The notes: generated by a model from the letters alone, not told the origin. A DNA stretch of 64,000 nucleotides from DATKWD01 sp963704815 (GCA_963704815.1 CAVPHU010000001.1:1426001-1490000), one strand, 5' to 3'. Shown: positions 17,514 to 26,213, counted from the stretch's first letter. Numbers and translations are program-made.

Positions 17514-18575
17514 TCAGCGGGCCGTGAGGTGGGAAGCGGCCTTGCCGGTGACAAGGGGAAGATCGAGGTAGGTCACGATTCCCGGCTCTGCTGCCACCAC
17601 CGCCGGGATCGAGCTCACGCAGTGGGTGGCGGTGACGACGATGCCGGGATTGCGCTCGAGGCCGGCCGCGATGGTGTCGGGGTGCCACCCGTGGAACGTC
17701 ACCATGGTGGAGGGATCACCCGTCACCTCGACCTCGAACCGCTCGCCGTCCGGGCCGAACGTCCAGGCCGGGTCGAGGTGCTCGGCGCCCATGAACCAGT
17801 TCGTCTTGACGGTGATCACCGGCTCGCCCTCGACGAACGCCCGCCACGTGAACTTCTGGGCAGCCACGGTGCCGGGCTCGATCGGCCCGATGGGTGAGTC
17901 GATCGGCTGGGTCGCGACGGCGACCTCGTGTTCGACAGTCGGCTCGCCGTCGAGAGCGAAGCCGAGGGCGTCGGCGATCATGGCGATCGACTGCGTGAAT
18001 CCGTCGCCAAGGACGCCGGGCATGATGCTCGCGGCGGCTTCATCGGGGGTCTTGCCGAACAACATGATGTCGCCGACCACGTCGGGTGCGTCGTAGCTCC
18101 GGATGTCGCTGAACTCCTCGGCGCGCACATGAGTGATGGCCTGCGACATGGCCGACACCATCAAGGGGAACTTCTCGGTGATGCCGCCAGGATGGATGCC
18201 GGTCCCGTGGATCGACGACCCACCTTCGGCACACGCCGCCTCGATCGGAGACTCGTCACGGCCGCCCGGAAAGAACCAGCCGAGCGGCGTCACGACGTTC
18301 GTCCCCGACCGGAGGATCTGCGCGACCACCGACGGATCGGCCATCACCGGCGCATACAGGACGCAGTCGGCACCGAGCGCCACCAGGGCGTCGATGTCGT
18401 CGGTTGCCGCCACCCCGAGCCGGCCGATGCCGGCCAGGTCGCCCGCGTCGCGCCCGACCTTGTCGGGACTGTGGACCCAGCAACCCACCAGCTCGAGATC
18501 GGGGTGCCGCACGATCCCCTCGATCGCGGCCCGGCCCACGCCGCCGGTCGCCCACTGGATCACGCTGATCGTCAT
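17514..18575 (-). CDS. NAD(P)-binding dihydrodipicolinate-reductase-like protein (paralog)
   Basis: 353 aa from ATG 18575. Same family as 13493-14539: Rossmann start VIQWATGGVGRAAIEGIV, then ELVGCWVHSPDKVGRDAGDL. The two proteins share N-terminal spacing and a C-terminal VVAAEPGI.T.LDLP block. The open frame extends upstream to 18815, but that part is not family-like, and a leaderless -10 box precedes 18575. Substrate unknown. Confidence 0.8.
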   Translation of the reverse strand: MTISVIQWATGGVGRAAIEGIVRHPDLELVGCWVHSPDKVGRDAGDLAGIGRLGVAATDDIDALVALGADCVLYAPVMADPSVVAQILRSGTNVVTPLGWFFPGGRDESPIEAACAEGGSSIHGTGIHPGGITEKFPLMVSAMSQAITHVRAEEFSDIRSYDAPDVVGDIMLFGKTPDEAAASIMPGVLGDGFTQSIAMIADALGFALDGEPTVEHEVAVATQPIDSPIGPIEPGTVAAQKFTWRAFVEGEPVITVKTNWFMGAEHLDPAWTFGPDGERFEVEVTGDPSTMVTFHGWHPDTIAAGLERNPGIVVTATHCVSSIPAVVAAEPGIVTYLDLPLVTGKAASHLTAR

Positions 18576-18582
18576 GGCCACG

Positions 18583-18588
18583 AAGGTA
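18583..18588 (-). promoter_or_regulatory. -10 box (TACCTT) of a leaderless promoter
   Basis: TACCTT on the minus strand ends 7 nt before the ATG at 18575. Confidence 0.5.
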
Positions 18589-18618
18589 GCCAAGCCGCCG
18601 AATCGGACCACCAGAGCC

Positions 18619-19263
18619 TCAGAGCACGGGGAAGATGCCTTCGGCGCAGCCGTCTCGATACAGCGCCCGGACGACCGCTGGCGCGCCGGATCGCAGCTCC
18701 GCGAGATCGAGGCCGACCGAGATGGCCACGTCGTAGGCCTCGGGGGGAAGCATCGGCAGCGACCGCTCGACGCTCCGAGCCAGGTCGTCGAGATGCACCA
18801 CCTGCTCGACGACACGCGTCGTCAGATAGTGGTCGAGGTGCATCACCGAGCCCTGGGCGACCTGGATGAGGCCGTGCGGGTCGGTCTCGACCAGGTGAAC
18901 GCGAAGCCGGTCGAGACGCGAGCGGAGGAACGAGACGAGATGCTCGGGCCCGCCCTCGGCCAGCGCCGCACCGCGGTCACGGATGGCTTGGTGGTCCGCA
19001 GGCGACGCCGAGCCCATGAGGCCGGCGAAGTAGGTCGCAGCCCGATCGAACGTGGGCGGACCGTCGGGCACGTCGGCTTCGAGATAGGTCCCCACCACGA
19101 AGACGCCCCCGCGGGCGAGATGCCCAGCGAGACCTCCGACCGTCTGGTCCTCGAGCACCGACGGTTCGCGCCACGCGCCGGCGACCGCCGGATCGGCGAC
19201 CGCCGTTGCGATCACCTCAGCGCCGGCGAGGAACAGGCCGACGACGTTCGGGGGTTTGGTCAT
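18619..19263 (-). CDS. TIGR03083-like / maleylpyruvate isomerase N-terminal-type protein
   Basis: 214 aa from ATG 19263. It looks like a DinB-fold protein of the actinobacterial mycothiol-dependent maleylpyruvate-isomerase-like group: EDQTVGGLAGHLARGGVFVV near residue 40 and VMHLDHYLTTRVVEQVVHLDDLA near 150 place the conserved His residues expected for metal binding. Function is unclear; relatives are often mycothiol-linked transferases. The open frame reaches 19410, but the conserved sequence starts at 19263. Upstream a weak -10 (CAGACT) lies 6 nt before the ATG. Confidence 0.65.
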   Translation of the reverse strand: MTKPPNVVGLFLAGAEVIATAVADPAVAGAWREPSVLEDQTVGGLAGHLARGGVFVVGTYLEADVPDGPPTFDRAATYFAGLMGSASPADHQAIRDRGAALAEGGPEHLVSFLRSRLDRLRVHLVETDPHGLIQVAQGSVMHLDHYLTTRVVEQVVHLDDLARSVERSLPMLPPEAYDVAISVGLDLAELRSGAPAVVRALYRDGCAEGIFPVL

Positions 19264-19475
19264 CGCTTCAGTCTGGCGGTCATCGAAGCACGCTCGAGGT
19301 CGTTTCGTGGATTCGGGTCGCCGCCGACCCAGGTGCAGGACCCATGGTCGGCCCGCCCGCGGAGATCGGGGACACATCCCTCCATCGGCCGGCACGACCC
19401 GATGCTGCATGAGCTTGGTGGCCCATTCTGGTCACCGAAGGCGCCCGCTCGGGGTGGGTCATCGGGACCTGCCCG

Positions 19476-19481
19476 TACGGT
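19476..19481 (+). promoter_or_regulatory. -10 box (TACGGT) of a leaderless promoter
   Basis: TACGGT ends 6 nt before the ATG at 19488. The rest of the 224-nt divergent region 19264-19487 shows no other recognisable feature. Confidence 0.45.
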
Positions 19482-19487
19482 TGGTCC

Positions 19488-19832
19488 ATGACACAGAACG
19501 CCGCAGGAGCCTGGCCGCCCACGAAGCGCCAGTGGATCGCCGCAGTGATCGGGTTGGCCATCGGCCTCGCCGGAGCCGGTGACGGATCAGCGCTGTCGGT
19601 GGCGGTACGGCTCCCCGGCTACCCCGTGGCGCTGATGGCGATCGTCACGTTCGTGGGCATCGTCGCCGACCGTCGAGTGGGCTGGTTCGTCGCCCACGAG
19701 ATCGCCATGACTGCGATCGTGATCGGGTGGCTACTGGCCGAACGACCGGAGGCTGCGCTGTTCAACGCCCTCTGGTTGGTCTCGGCCGCCATCTGGTTCG
19801 CGATCGGCTCTCGGTCGGCCGCGACGAGCTGA
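19488..19832 (+). CDS. Small membrane protein, function unknown
   Basis: 114 aa with about four hydrophobic segments (WIAAVIGLAIGLAGAG, YPVALMAIVTFVGIVA, IAMTAIVIGWLLA, LFNALWLVSAAIWFAIG). No family was recognised. It is a single gene with its own leaderless start, flanked by genes on the opposite strand. Confidence 0.6.
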   Translation: MTQNAAGAWPPTKRQWIAAVIGLAIGLAGAGDGSALSVAVRLPGYPVALMAIVTFVGIVADRRVGWFVAHEIAMTAIVIGWLLAERPEAALFNALWLVSAAIWFAIGSRSAATS

Positions 19833-19897
19833 TCTGGTCGCGGTGGTTCGAATACGTCGAAGCGGTGCCACGCTGGCAAACCCTTCGAGGCGGCTGA

Positions 19898-20263
19898 TCA
19901 GATGTTGCCCTCGGGAACCCGGACCGACCTGGCCGCCTTGGTCCCGCGCTGCCCCGACATCAGCGCCCCGATCGCCAGAACCGCTGCCGCCATCACGAGC
20001 AGGATGGCCACTGCAGCCTTCTCACCGCTGATGGATCCGGCGATCGCGGCGACGACGGTCAACGCTGCGCTCCCAAGACCCGCCACCACCAGCGTTCGGC
20101 CGGCCGCGAGATGGGCGGCCCGCCACGCTTCATCACTCTCGAGGGTGGCGGGAACCCGGATTCCGACCAGGTGGTTTCGTCCGAGCCGGCCGGCAGAGGA
20201 CCGTCTGCCGACCTCGGCCACCACGAGCGAACCGACGAACATCGCCGAAACACCGATCCACAT
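19898..20263 (-). CDS. SdpI/YhfL-like membrane protein
   Basis: 121 aa with three membrane segments. The conserved SdpI-type block GRNHLVGIRVPATLESDEAW followed by RAAHLAAGRTL is clear at residues 28-57. In Bacillus SdpI gives immunity to the SdpC toxin; most homologs are uncharacterised. Here no toxin gene is visible nearby. It follows another small membrane gene (gap 34 nt) but has its own -10 box. Confidence 0.75.
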   Translation of the reverse strand: MWIGVSAMFVGSLVVAEVGRRSSAGRLGRNHLVGIRVPATLESDEAWRAAHLAAGRTLVVAGLGSAALTVVAAIAGSISGEKAAVAILLVMAAAVLAIGALMSGQRGTKAARSVRVPEGNI

Positions 20264-20270
20264 GTGCCGA

Positions 20271-20276
20271 AAGGTA
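20271..20276 (-). promoter_or_regulatory. -10 box (TACCTT) of a leaderless promoter
   Basis: TACCTT on the minus strand ends 7 nt before the ATG at 20263, in the gap after the preceding gene. Confidence 0.45.
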
Positions 20277-20297
20277 TCGCCGCCACGCCAGCAGGAC

Positions 20298-20741
20298 TCA
20301 GCCGACCGCGACCGACACGAGCTGCACCGCGATCAGCGCCCCGATACTGAACCAGCAGAACCAGTGGGTGCGATGGATGGACCGAGCGATGCGCGAGCGC
20401 TCGGTCGCGTCACCAGCTCGCTGGCCGAGGGAGACCGCTGCCGGGAAGATGCAGGCTCCGGCCAGGACGATCGGTGGAAGCGCCAACACGAGCGACACGA
20501 TCCCGATCGTCAGGTCGACGCTGTCGCCGATCAGCTCGGCCACGATGCCGCCGAACGTGACGGCCATGGCGATCGACACGAACCGGTTCATCGGCCGGGC
20601 GTCGGTGGTCACCCGCCGGTAGTACGTGGCGATCGAATCGAGGACCTCGTCGGGCAGATCGCCGTCGTGGCCTCGCGCTTGGACGTCGAACATGAGGTCG
20701 AACCAGAGCACCGAGAGCAGGAACCCGGCGCCGCCGAGCAC
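20298..20741 (-). CDS. Four-helix membrane protein, function unknown
   Basis: 147 aa from GTG 20741, with a strong purine-rich Shine-Dalgarno (GGGGGAGGGG) just upstream. Four hydrophobic segments: GAGFLLSVLWFDLMF, FVSIAMAVTFGGIVAELI, IGIVSLVLALPPIVLAG and FCWFSIGALIAVQLVSVA. Unlike its neighbours it clearly uses a leader with SD. Not recognised as a named family. It lies directly downstream of tRNA-Arg on the same strand. Confidence 0.6.
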   Translation of the reverse strand: MLGGAGFLLSVLWFDLMFDVQARGHDGDLPDEVLDSIATYYRRVTTDARPMNRFVSIAMAVTFGGIVAELIGDSVDLTIGIVSLVLALPPIVLAGACIFPAAVSLGQRAGDATERSRIARSIHRTHWFCWFSIGALIAVQLVSVAVG

Positions 20742-20785
20742 GATCCCCTCCCCCGGAGTCTGTCACCACCGGAGAGATGGCTGGC

Positions 20786-20861
20786 TGGCGCCCTCGGGAG
20801 GACTCGAACCTCCGACGCACGGTTTAGGAAACCGACGCTCTATCCCCTGAGCTACGAGGGC
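20786..20861 (-). tRNA. tRNA-Arg (anticodon CCT), CCA encoded
   Basis: On the minus strand the acceptor stem GCCCTCG/CGAGGGC, D-arm GCTCAGGGGATAGAGC, anticodon loop TTCCTAA and T-arm GGAGGTTCGAGTCCTCC all fold. The anticodon CCT reads AGG. The discriminator G and CCA follow at 20789-20786, so the 3' CCA is encoded. The gene is 76 nt with CCA. Transposase relics lie just beyond its 5' side. Confidence 0.95.
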
Positions 20862-20872
20862 GGGGGCTGTCG

Positions 20873-20896
20873 AAAACCCGGGAGGAAACCCTCCCG
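20873..20896 (-). terminator. Rho-independent-type terminator upstream of tRNA-Arg
   Basis: On the minus strand a perfect 7-bp stem CGGGAGG/CCTCCCG with a 4-nt loop is followed by GGTTTT. It would stop transcripts coming from the relic zone 12 nt before the tRNA gene. Confidence 0.55.
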
Positions 20897-21045
20897 ATGA
20901 CGGCGTTCGGCGGTCCCGTTGACCCGCTGAGGCTAGCGGGACCGGTTGTCGGGGCCAGTGGCGGGTTGGCCGGTTCGTTTCGCCGGTGCCCGGACGCGTT
21001 GAAGCCACCGCCGGTCGGCGATGGCTCTCCTCGTCGGCCGCCGAG

Positions 21046-21300
21046 TCAGGCGACGAGCTGGTCGGGTGGTCTGGCTCGGTGCTCGGCGAGGGTGAGGCTG
21101 TTGACCATCAGCGCCCAGCCGATGAGGTTGACGTGTTGGCGGACTCGGCCGACCGAGTGTGCCCGCCGGAGGTAGAGCGTGTCCTCGAGGCCACGGTTGA
21201 TGGACTCGGCATCTGCGCGGAGTCGGAAGACCTTCTCGAAGTCGGGGTCGCCTGGCGGGATCGGCCGCAGGTTCTCGGTGCGGTTCAACTGGCACGGTTG
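21046..21300 (-). pseudogene. Transposase C-terminal relic
   Basis: About 85 codons on the minus strand read like the C-terminus of a DDE transposase: PPGDPDFEKVFRLRADAESI, then NRGLEDTLYLRRAHSVGRV, RQHVNLIGWALMVNSLTL. The E-rich helix and the terminal H..L...A.N..TL helix are typical of IS4/IS1182-like enzymes. The N-terminal catalytic part is absent and the frame upstream is closed, so this is a dead fragment. Coordinates are of the recognisable part only. Confidence 0.55.
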
Positions 21301-21349
21301 CGTTGATTGATCCGCGGTCGAGCTCGACCGCGTTGGTGTCGATGTTTGG

Positions 21350-21517
21350 CTAGATCTCCTCGGCGAGTTCCTCGAACGCGGCCGCGAAACGTAGATGTTC
21401 GTGCCGGGCTTCGACTGCGAGTTCGTAGTGGCCACGCCAACGGATCACGATTGACGCGGTCCGATCGGTTCGAAGGCCGTCGCAGACCCGATCCGTCAAC
21501 GCGACAGTGCCGCCCAT
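21350..21517 (-). CDS. Small ORF of 55 aa, possible gene or mobile-element fragment
   Basis: A frame from ATG 21517 to TAG 21350 with coding-like composition, containing SIVIRWRGHYELAVEARHEH and ending LRFAAAFEELAEEI. No family is recognised. It sits between the transposase relic and the Bax-inhibitor gene, so it may be another fragment of the same dead element. There is no strong ribosome-binding site. Confidence 0.4.
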   Translation of the reverse strand: MGGTVALTDRVCDGLRTDRTASIVIRWRGHYELAVEARHEHLRFAAAFEELAEEI

Positions 21518-21560
21518 CTCGCCGCTGCGTACGCCCCAGGGTGAACGCCGGCCCGGGCCG

Positions 21561-22370
21561 TCAGCGGTTGCGGCTCAGCAGGGCGAGGAGACGCAGCAGT
21601 TCGATGTAGAGCCAGACCACCGTCACCATGAGGCCGTAGGCGCAGTACCACTCCATGAACTTGGGAGCGCCGGCCTCGACACCCGCCTCGATGGCGGCGA
21701 AGTTCAGCGTGAGGCTGAGCGCGGCAAGGATCACGGCGAGCGCCGTGACGGCGATGCCGATCGTGCGGAAGCTGTCGCTGTAGAGCCAGGTCCAGTTGAA
21801 GATCGACAGGATGAAGACGAAGAAGTAGAGCAACCCAAGCCCGCAGATTGCGGAAGTGACCCCGAAGGCCATCTTTCTCGTGGGTCGAATGATGCGGAGG
21901 AGGTAGAGCACCAGCGCGGCGAGGAAGACGCAGACGGTTCCGACGACCGCTGCCCCGACGATGCCTTCGGTCTGGGCATCGAACATCGCCGAGACTGCCC
22001 CGAGCACGAACCCCTCGAGGACCGCGTAGATCACACCGAGCAGCGCAGCTCGTCGAGGATTGACGGCGATCATGATGCCGACGAACAGAGCGCCGAACGA
22101 CGCCAGCCAGAACCCGCCGGGGATCGTGACCGTGGTGTTCGCGTATCCAGTGCCGAGATCGACCCCCACCGGCTCGGTTGCCGAGGCCCACCCCCACGCT
22201 CCGCCGGCAACGAGCACGATGAGGAACGCGGCCGTCTTGATGGTGACCCCACCGACCGACATCGTCTTGGGTGCTGACGTGGCGCCCGAGAGGTACTCGC
22301 GTTGGATCTTGTCGCTGAACGCCGGGTTTCCCCCACCGAAGTCGGTTGGGACGACGGGTTGTGTCTGCAT
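21561..22370 (-). CDS. Bax inhibitor-1 / YccA family membrane protein
   Basis: 269 aa from ATG 22370 (an in-frame TTG lies one codon upstream). Seven hydrophobic segments make up the BI-1 fold, including the family signature around NPRRAALLGVIYAVLEGFVL and a C-terminal FAAIEAGVEAGAPKFMEWYC, then the final helix. The C-terminal variant with EAG repeats is the usual actinobacterial YccA-like form. Bacterial homologs are proposed calcium leak channels. The start is supported by TACTGT 8 nt upstream. Confidence 0.9.
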   Translation of the reverse strand: MQTQPVVPTDFGGGNPAFSDKIQREYLSGATSAPKTMSVGGVTIKTAAFLIVLVAGGAWGWASATEPVGVDLGTGYANTTVTIPGGFWLASFGALFVGIMIAVNPRRAALLGVIYAVLEGFVLGAVSAMFDAQTEGIVGAAVVGTVCVFLAALVLYLLRIIRPTRKMAFGVTSAICGLGLLYFFVFILSIFNWTWLYSDSFRTIGIAVTALAVILAALSLTLNFAAIEAGVEAGAPKFMEWYCAYGLMVTVVWLYIELLRLLALLSRNR

Positions 22371-22378
22371 CAACCGTC

Positions 22379-22384
22379 ACAGTA
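22379..22384 (-). promoter_or_regulatory. -10 box (TACTGT) of a leaderless promoter
   Basis: TACTGT on the minus strand ends 8 nt before the ATG at 22370. Confidence 0.5.
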
Positions 22385-22560
22385 GGAGTCCCGACGGCGT
22401 CGACCCGGTGATGGCATCCGATCCGCTGGGGCGGGACTGGTGCGCACGAGTTCCCCAGAGTCAACGATCGAGGGGCCTGCGTCCGGCACGTCGGAACACC
22501 GCACTGCAGCCCATGGGCCGTGCTCCGAAGTCGGGTGGCCGCGAAGGTCCATACCGGTCC

Positions 22561-22710
22561 TGGAACCGGCGATCAGCGCCATGCAACGTCGACCACATCG
22601 CGGTCACCCAGGTCCGCAGCGCACCCCGGGGCGGACCTACTACGGACGCAAGCTCGCCGAGGGCACGACCAGTGCGGCTCGCATTCGGGAATCGGCGGAT
22701 CGTAGTGGTG
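22561..22710 (+). pseudogene. IS110-family transposase relic
   Basis: Within the 380-nt gap 22371-22750, one frame reads NVDHIAVTQVRSAP and an adjacent frame continues RTYYGRKLAEGTTSAARIRE. Together they resemble the C-terminal part of IS110/IS116/IS902 transposases (HxIAVTQxR...RxYYxRKxAEGKT...). The frame change and missing flanks mark it as dead. I see nothing else in the gap. Recognition is by eye only. Confidence 0.5.
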
Positions 22711-22750
22711 ATGGGGATAGGGACGCACGGATGCATCTCGGAGACGAAAC

Positions 22751-22921
22751 ATGATCAAGATGCACTTCGTGGGCGGCGACAACCTCGTCGTCGACGTCGC
22801 AGATGCCGATGCCTTTCGCAAGGCGCTCGAGAACCCGAAGGGCCTGATCGAGGTCACCCACGACCGCAAGACAGTGTTGGTACGAGTCGAAGCCGTGGCG
22901 GGCGTGGTCTTCCTCGACTGA
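22751..22921 (+). CDS. Small protein of 56 aa, unknown function
   Basis: ATG 22751 to TGA 22919-22921. The product begins MIKMHFVGGDNLVVDVADAD and ends VEAVAGVVFLD, with alternating hydrophobic residues suggesting a small alpha/beta or beta-sheet domain. GGAG lies 8-9 nt before the start. A perfect hairpin 57 nt past the stop could end the transcript. Codon use resembles the neighbouring genes, so I take it as real. Confidence 0.6.
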   Translation: MIKMHFVGGDNLVVDVADADAFRKALENPKGLIEVTHDRKTVLVRVEAVAGVVFLD

Positions 22922-22977
22922 ACGAACCGCACTCGTGCCCGCACAGGGTCAGGGGTGCAAGTCTCTCGCGGCCCAGT

Positions 22978-22996
22978 CGTTGTGGAACCCACAACG
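22978..22996 (+). terminator. Perfect hairpin downstream of the 56-aa gene
   Basis: CGTTGTGG, loop AAC, CCACAACG, then ATTTCG on the plus strand. An 8-bp perfect stem in an otherwise featureless 275-nt gap (22922-23196); plausible terminator, or an operator-like palindrome. Confidence 0.45.
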
Positions 22997-23196
22997 ATTT
23001 CGCCGGGTCAGGGGCCTGTCTCCAGGTCGTCGCAGCCGTCGCTGGCATGTTCACGATGCGGTATCGCCGTAGCGGTCTGGCCAGACCCCGTCGGGCGGGC
23101 GGATTCGCCATGGCGCGTCGATCCCGTAGGACGCCCACTGGTGGCGCGATGCGATCGAGGACATGTTGACGAGCAGACCGGGCCGGCAGCGTTCCG

Positions 23197-23851
23197 CTAT
23201 TGCACGATCTTCTGGTTGGCGGCTGCGTTCCAGTGGCGCATCGCGAGCCAGCCGAGAAACAGCCGAACCTCGAACGGGATGCCGTCGGACACCTCCACGG
23301 TGAGCTTTCGCCCAGTGATTCGTCCGATGACGACGCTCCCGATCTGGGTGGCGCCGTCACCGTCGAGCACGGCGAACGGCTTGAGGCCTTGGGCGGGCTT
23401 GCGGAGTTCGACGGCACCTTGCTGGAACTCGATCCGGTACTCGAGCTTCCTGATGGGTTCGACGAGATCGGTCGCCGTGGCCACCGTCTGACCGGCGACA
23501 ACCATCCTGAACGAGGCATGGTCGGGCGGAGTGCAGTCGATCCGGAGATCCGGTCCGTCGCCCTCGAGGACTGCCGGGTCGGCGGTCACCGAGATCTGCC
23601 CCGTCCGCACGTGGTCCGTGACGCGGTAGGTGCTCGTCACCGACTTCTTCGCGAGCTGGAGCACGGCGACAAGGTATCTGCCCGACCCGGCAGCCCCCCT
23701 GTTCGCCCCCGCGTCGGGTAGGAGCTGCACGATTTCGGCTGACTCGTCCTCTGCCGCCGGTCTGACCCCGGAAATCTCCGAACTCGAGATCGTCGCCGGA
23801 CGCGACGCACGCCTGCACCGCTTCGACATCCTGGTCCTGAATCGCGGCCAT
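23197..23851 (-). pseudogene. Broken gene: ankyrin repeats plus a LURP/scramblase-like domain
   Basis: From ATG 23851 one frame gives an ankyrin-like start (MAAIQDQDVEAVQACVASGD, DLEFGDFRGQT). The +1 frame continues with AAEDESAEIVQLLPDAGANR, the next part of an ankyrin repeat. At the junction (about 23757-23763) the PLHL-type residues expected between QT and AAE are missing, so roughly 11 nt seem lost. The remaining ~140 residues (TYRVTDHVRTGQISVTADP ... VVIGRITGRKLTVEVSDG ... RLFLGWLAMRHWN) form a beta-rich domain faintly like tubby/LURP-one/scramblase proteins. That resemblance is weak. The position beside transposase relics supports gene decay. Confidence 0.5.
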
Positions 23852-24016
23852 CAACCGTGTCGGTCGCTGCTGCCGAACCACAACGGCACGAGCTGCTGAC
23901 CCGCCCTCAGGCGACGATCGAGATGCCGTCGCCGAGCAGCTTGGCGCCGAGCACGCCTTCGCGCACGCTCTGTTACGTTCACCGTCCCTGCCAACCGAGA
24001 ACGGGGACGACAACCC

Positions 24017-24622
24017 ATGAATCGACCGCTCCGAAGCCGATCCCTGAAGGTCGCCATCGGCATGCTGATGATGCTGGCGGTCGCTGGGTGTGGAGGGAGC
24101 GACGACTCGACGGCGACGCCCGGTGACGACGGAACGGACACCGAGAACGCCATCGACGAGGAGGGCTCGTCGAGCGGGAGCGACGTCCCGTCGGCGCCCG
24201 ACCTCGCTCCTCAGGCCGTCTGCGACGCGCTCCCGGTCGAGGAGATGGTCGCGGTGATGAACGGCGAGCTCGGGACCGTCGAGTCGCTCGATACTCCGCC
24301 GCAATGCTCGGTCAACTACGCAACCAGCGACGAGGCTCGGGCGAGCGGCGCAGCGAACGGGACGAACCTCCTCGTCGCCGTCCCCACGAGCGGCGAACTC
24401 GAAGGCGAGACCGGCGACGCCGGGATCGCGATCGCGACCGAGTTCGCCTTCTTCGACTCCGACCCCCAACCGGTCGACGTCGGCGACGGCGGTCTCAGCG
24501 ACGGCAAGTTCCTCTACTACGCCGTCGGTGGACGCGTCGTCGGTGTCGTCGCCGGCGACGACATGACCGCTGAACAACTGATCGAGGTCGCCGAACTCAC
24601 GGTCGCACCGCTCACGCCCTAG
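24017..24622 (+). CDS. Lipoprotein, function unknown (DUF3558-like length)
   Basis: 201 aa with lipobox LAVAGC at residues 20-25, then an acidic Ser/Thr/Gly-rich linker to ~60 and a globular domain. The first part contains QAVCDALPVEEMVAVMNGEL and a second Cys in PPQCSVNYATSDEA, a possible disulfide as in DUF3558-type lipoproteins. That assignment is tentative. TACGTT lies about 40 nt before the ATG. Confidence 0.6.
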   Translation: MNRPLRSRSLKVAIGMLMMLAVAGCGGSDDSTATPGDDGTDTENAIDEEGSSSGSDVPSAPDLAPQAVCDALPVEEMVAVMNGELGTVESLDTPPQCSVNYATSDEARASGAANGTNLLVAVPTSGELEGETGDAGIAIATEFAFFDSDPQPVDVGDGGLSDGKFLYYAVGGRVVGVVAGDDMTAEQLIEVAELTVAPLTP

Positions 24623-24665
24623 CGCACCCAGGACCGAGCGGGTGGGTCAGAGTGGTTCGTGGTGA

Positions 24666-25674
24666 TCAGCCCGGTTCGAGTTCGTGGCCGGCCTCTTGGC
24701 GCACGATCGACTGAAGGGCTTCGCCGGGACTCATCTCACCCTCGAGCACCGCGTTGATCACCGAACAGATCGGGGCCGGAACATCGTGCTCGGCGGCGAG
24801 CTCGAGGACGACCGGTGCCGACTTCACGCCCTCTGCGACCTGGGTCATCTCGGCGAGGATCTCATCGAGCGTGCGACCACGCCCGAGCCCTTCGCCCACG
24901 AAGTGGTTGCGGCTGTGCGTGCTCGTGCAGGTCGCAACCAGATCGCCGACGCCGGCGAGCCCGGCGAACGTCTGAGCTTCGGCCCCCATGGCCACGCCGA
25001 GCCGGGTGACCTCGGCGAGCCCTCTCGTGATGATCGCGGCCCGTGTGTTGTCACCACCGCCGGCGCCGTCCGACATCCCGGTCGCGATCGCGATGACGTT
25101 CTTGAGCGCACCGCCGGCCTCGACCCCGACGACATCGTGGTTCACGTACACCCGGAATCTGGCCGTGTCGAAGAGCGTGTGCAGCTCGCGAGCGGTCTCG
25201 ACCTCTGCGAACGCGAGCACGCTCGCGGAGGCGATTCCGAGCCCGACCTCTCGGGCGAGGTTCGGTCCGCTGAGCGCACCGACGGGATGCCCCGGCAACT
25301 CCTGGGCGACCACTTCGGTCATGCGCAGATTCGTACCGGCCTCGAGCCCCTTCACCAGGCTCACGATCGGCACGCCGGGCTCGACGTGCTCGCGGAGATC
25401 ACGCAGAACGGCGCGCGTCCAGCGCGACGGGATCCCGATGACCACGCAGTCGACACCAGCCACGGCGTCGGCCATGTCGGTCGTCGCGACCAGGCCGGAC
25501 GGCAAGTGTCGCGTCCGGGAGGTAGGTCGTGTTCGTGTGCTCAGTGTTGATCTCGTGGGCGACGTCGGACTCGTCGGGCCGCACCCACAGCGCCGTGGGG
25601 TTGTTGCGGGCGCAGACCGAGGCGAAGCAGGTTCCCCAAGAGCCTGCTCCGATGACAGCGACGCTGCGGCTCAT
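24666..25674 (-). CDS. gpsA: Glycerol-3-phosphate dehydrogenase [NAD(P)+], split by a +1 frameshift
   Basis: It reduces dihydroxyacetone phosphate to sn-glycerol-3-phosphate for phospholipid and triacylglycerol synthesis. The N-terminal frame carries MSRSVAVIGAGSWGTCFASV (GxGxxG) to TTYLPDATL. The +1 frame continues PSGLVATTDMADAVAGVDCV through EAGGALKNVIAIATG, with the catalytic Lys, to the end. Removing one base from the AA at 25504-25505 restores DATLPSGLVATTD and a protein of about 335 aa, the normal length. GpsA is usually essential, so a sequencing insertion is likelier than true loss. AGGAGG lies immediately before ATG 25674. Confidence 0.9.
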
Positions 25675-25867
25675 GAGCCTCCTGTGGGGTGATCGTCCGG
25701 GTCCCACCGCCACCTACTGTGCCCCATTCTCGACGGTCGGAGGAGCGTGCCGCGCTCGCTCAGATCCTCCTGGCCATTCTCGCCTCGACCACCAGGCCAG
25801 AACGCCATCCCAGTTCGGCGTAACCTGCGGGCTGGGCGGTGCCGCCGCCGAACCGGGAACGGCGGAT

Positions 25868-26062
25868 TCAGGCCTCGGGAGACTGCAGCACCGAAGAGTC
25901 ACCGAACAGCACGGCGCGGCAGGCGGCACAGGCCCACCACTCCGGGATCGCCAAGGGCTCCAGATCCGGATCGCCGTCGAACTGTCCCTGACAGCGCCCA
26001 CACTGACGTTTGGAGAGCACCGCCCCGTCATCGGCAGGCAATTGGTCTGACGGCACGGGCAT
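25868..26062 (-). CDS. Small zinc-ribbon protein
   Basis: 64 aa from ATG 26062, preceded by GAGGAG at 6-7 nt. Two CxxC knuckles, CGRC and CAAC, separated by ~23 residues around PDLEPLAIPEWWACAACRAV, indicate a zinc ribbon. No further family assignment. The 193 nt before gpsA (25675-25867) and the 151 nt on its other side show nothing recognisable. Confidence 0.6.
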   Translation of the reverse strand: MPVPSDQLPADDGAVLSKRQCGRCQGQFDGDPDLEPLAIPEWWACAACRAVLFGDSSVLQSPEA

Positions 26063-26213
26063 GGCGGCTCCTCGACTCGGTTGGTCGAGGCGTCGAGCCT
26101 GCACGGGGCGACAGCACGGGGCCGTCCTGCCCAAACGAGGCGACTCTTCCAGCGGAAGACCAATGCTAGTGGCAGATCGCCGGACCCGCGCCTCTGCTGC
26201 GTCCGGGTGTGCC

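Noticed and set aside
23907..23966. Minus-strand 19-aa frame ending GAKLLGDGISIVA before the broken ankyrin gene
   Set aside because: It looks coding-like but is too short to support; probably the tail of a lost gene.
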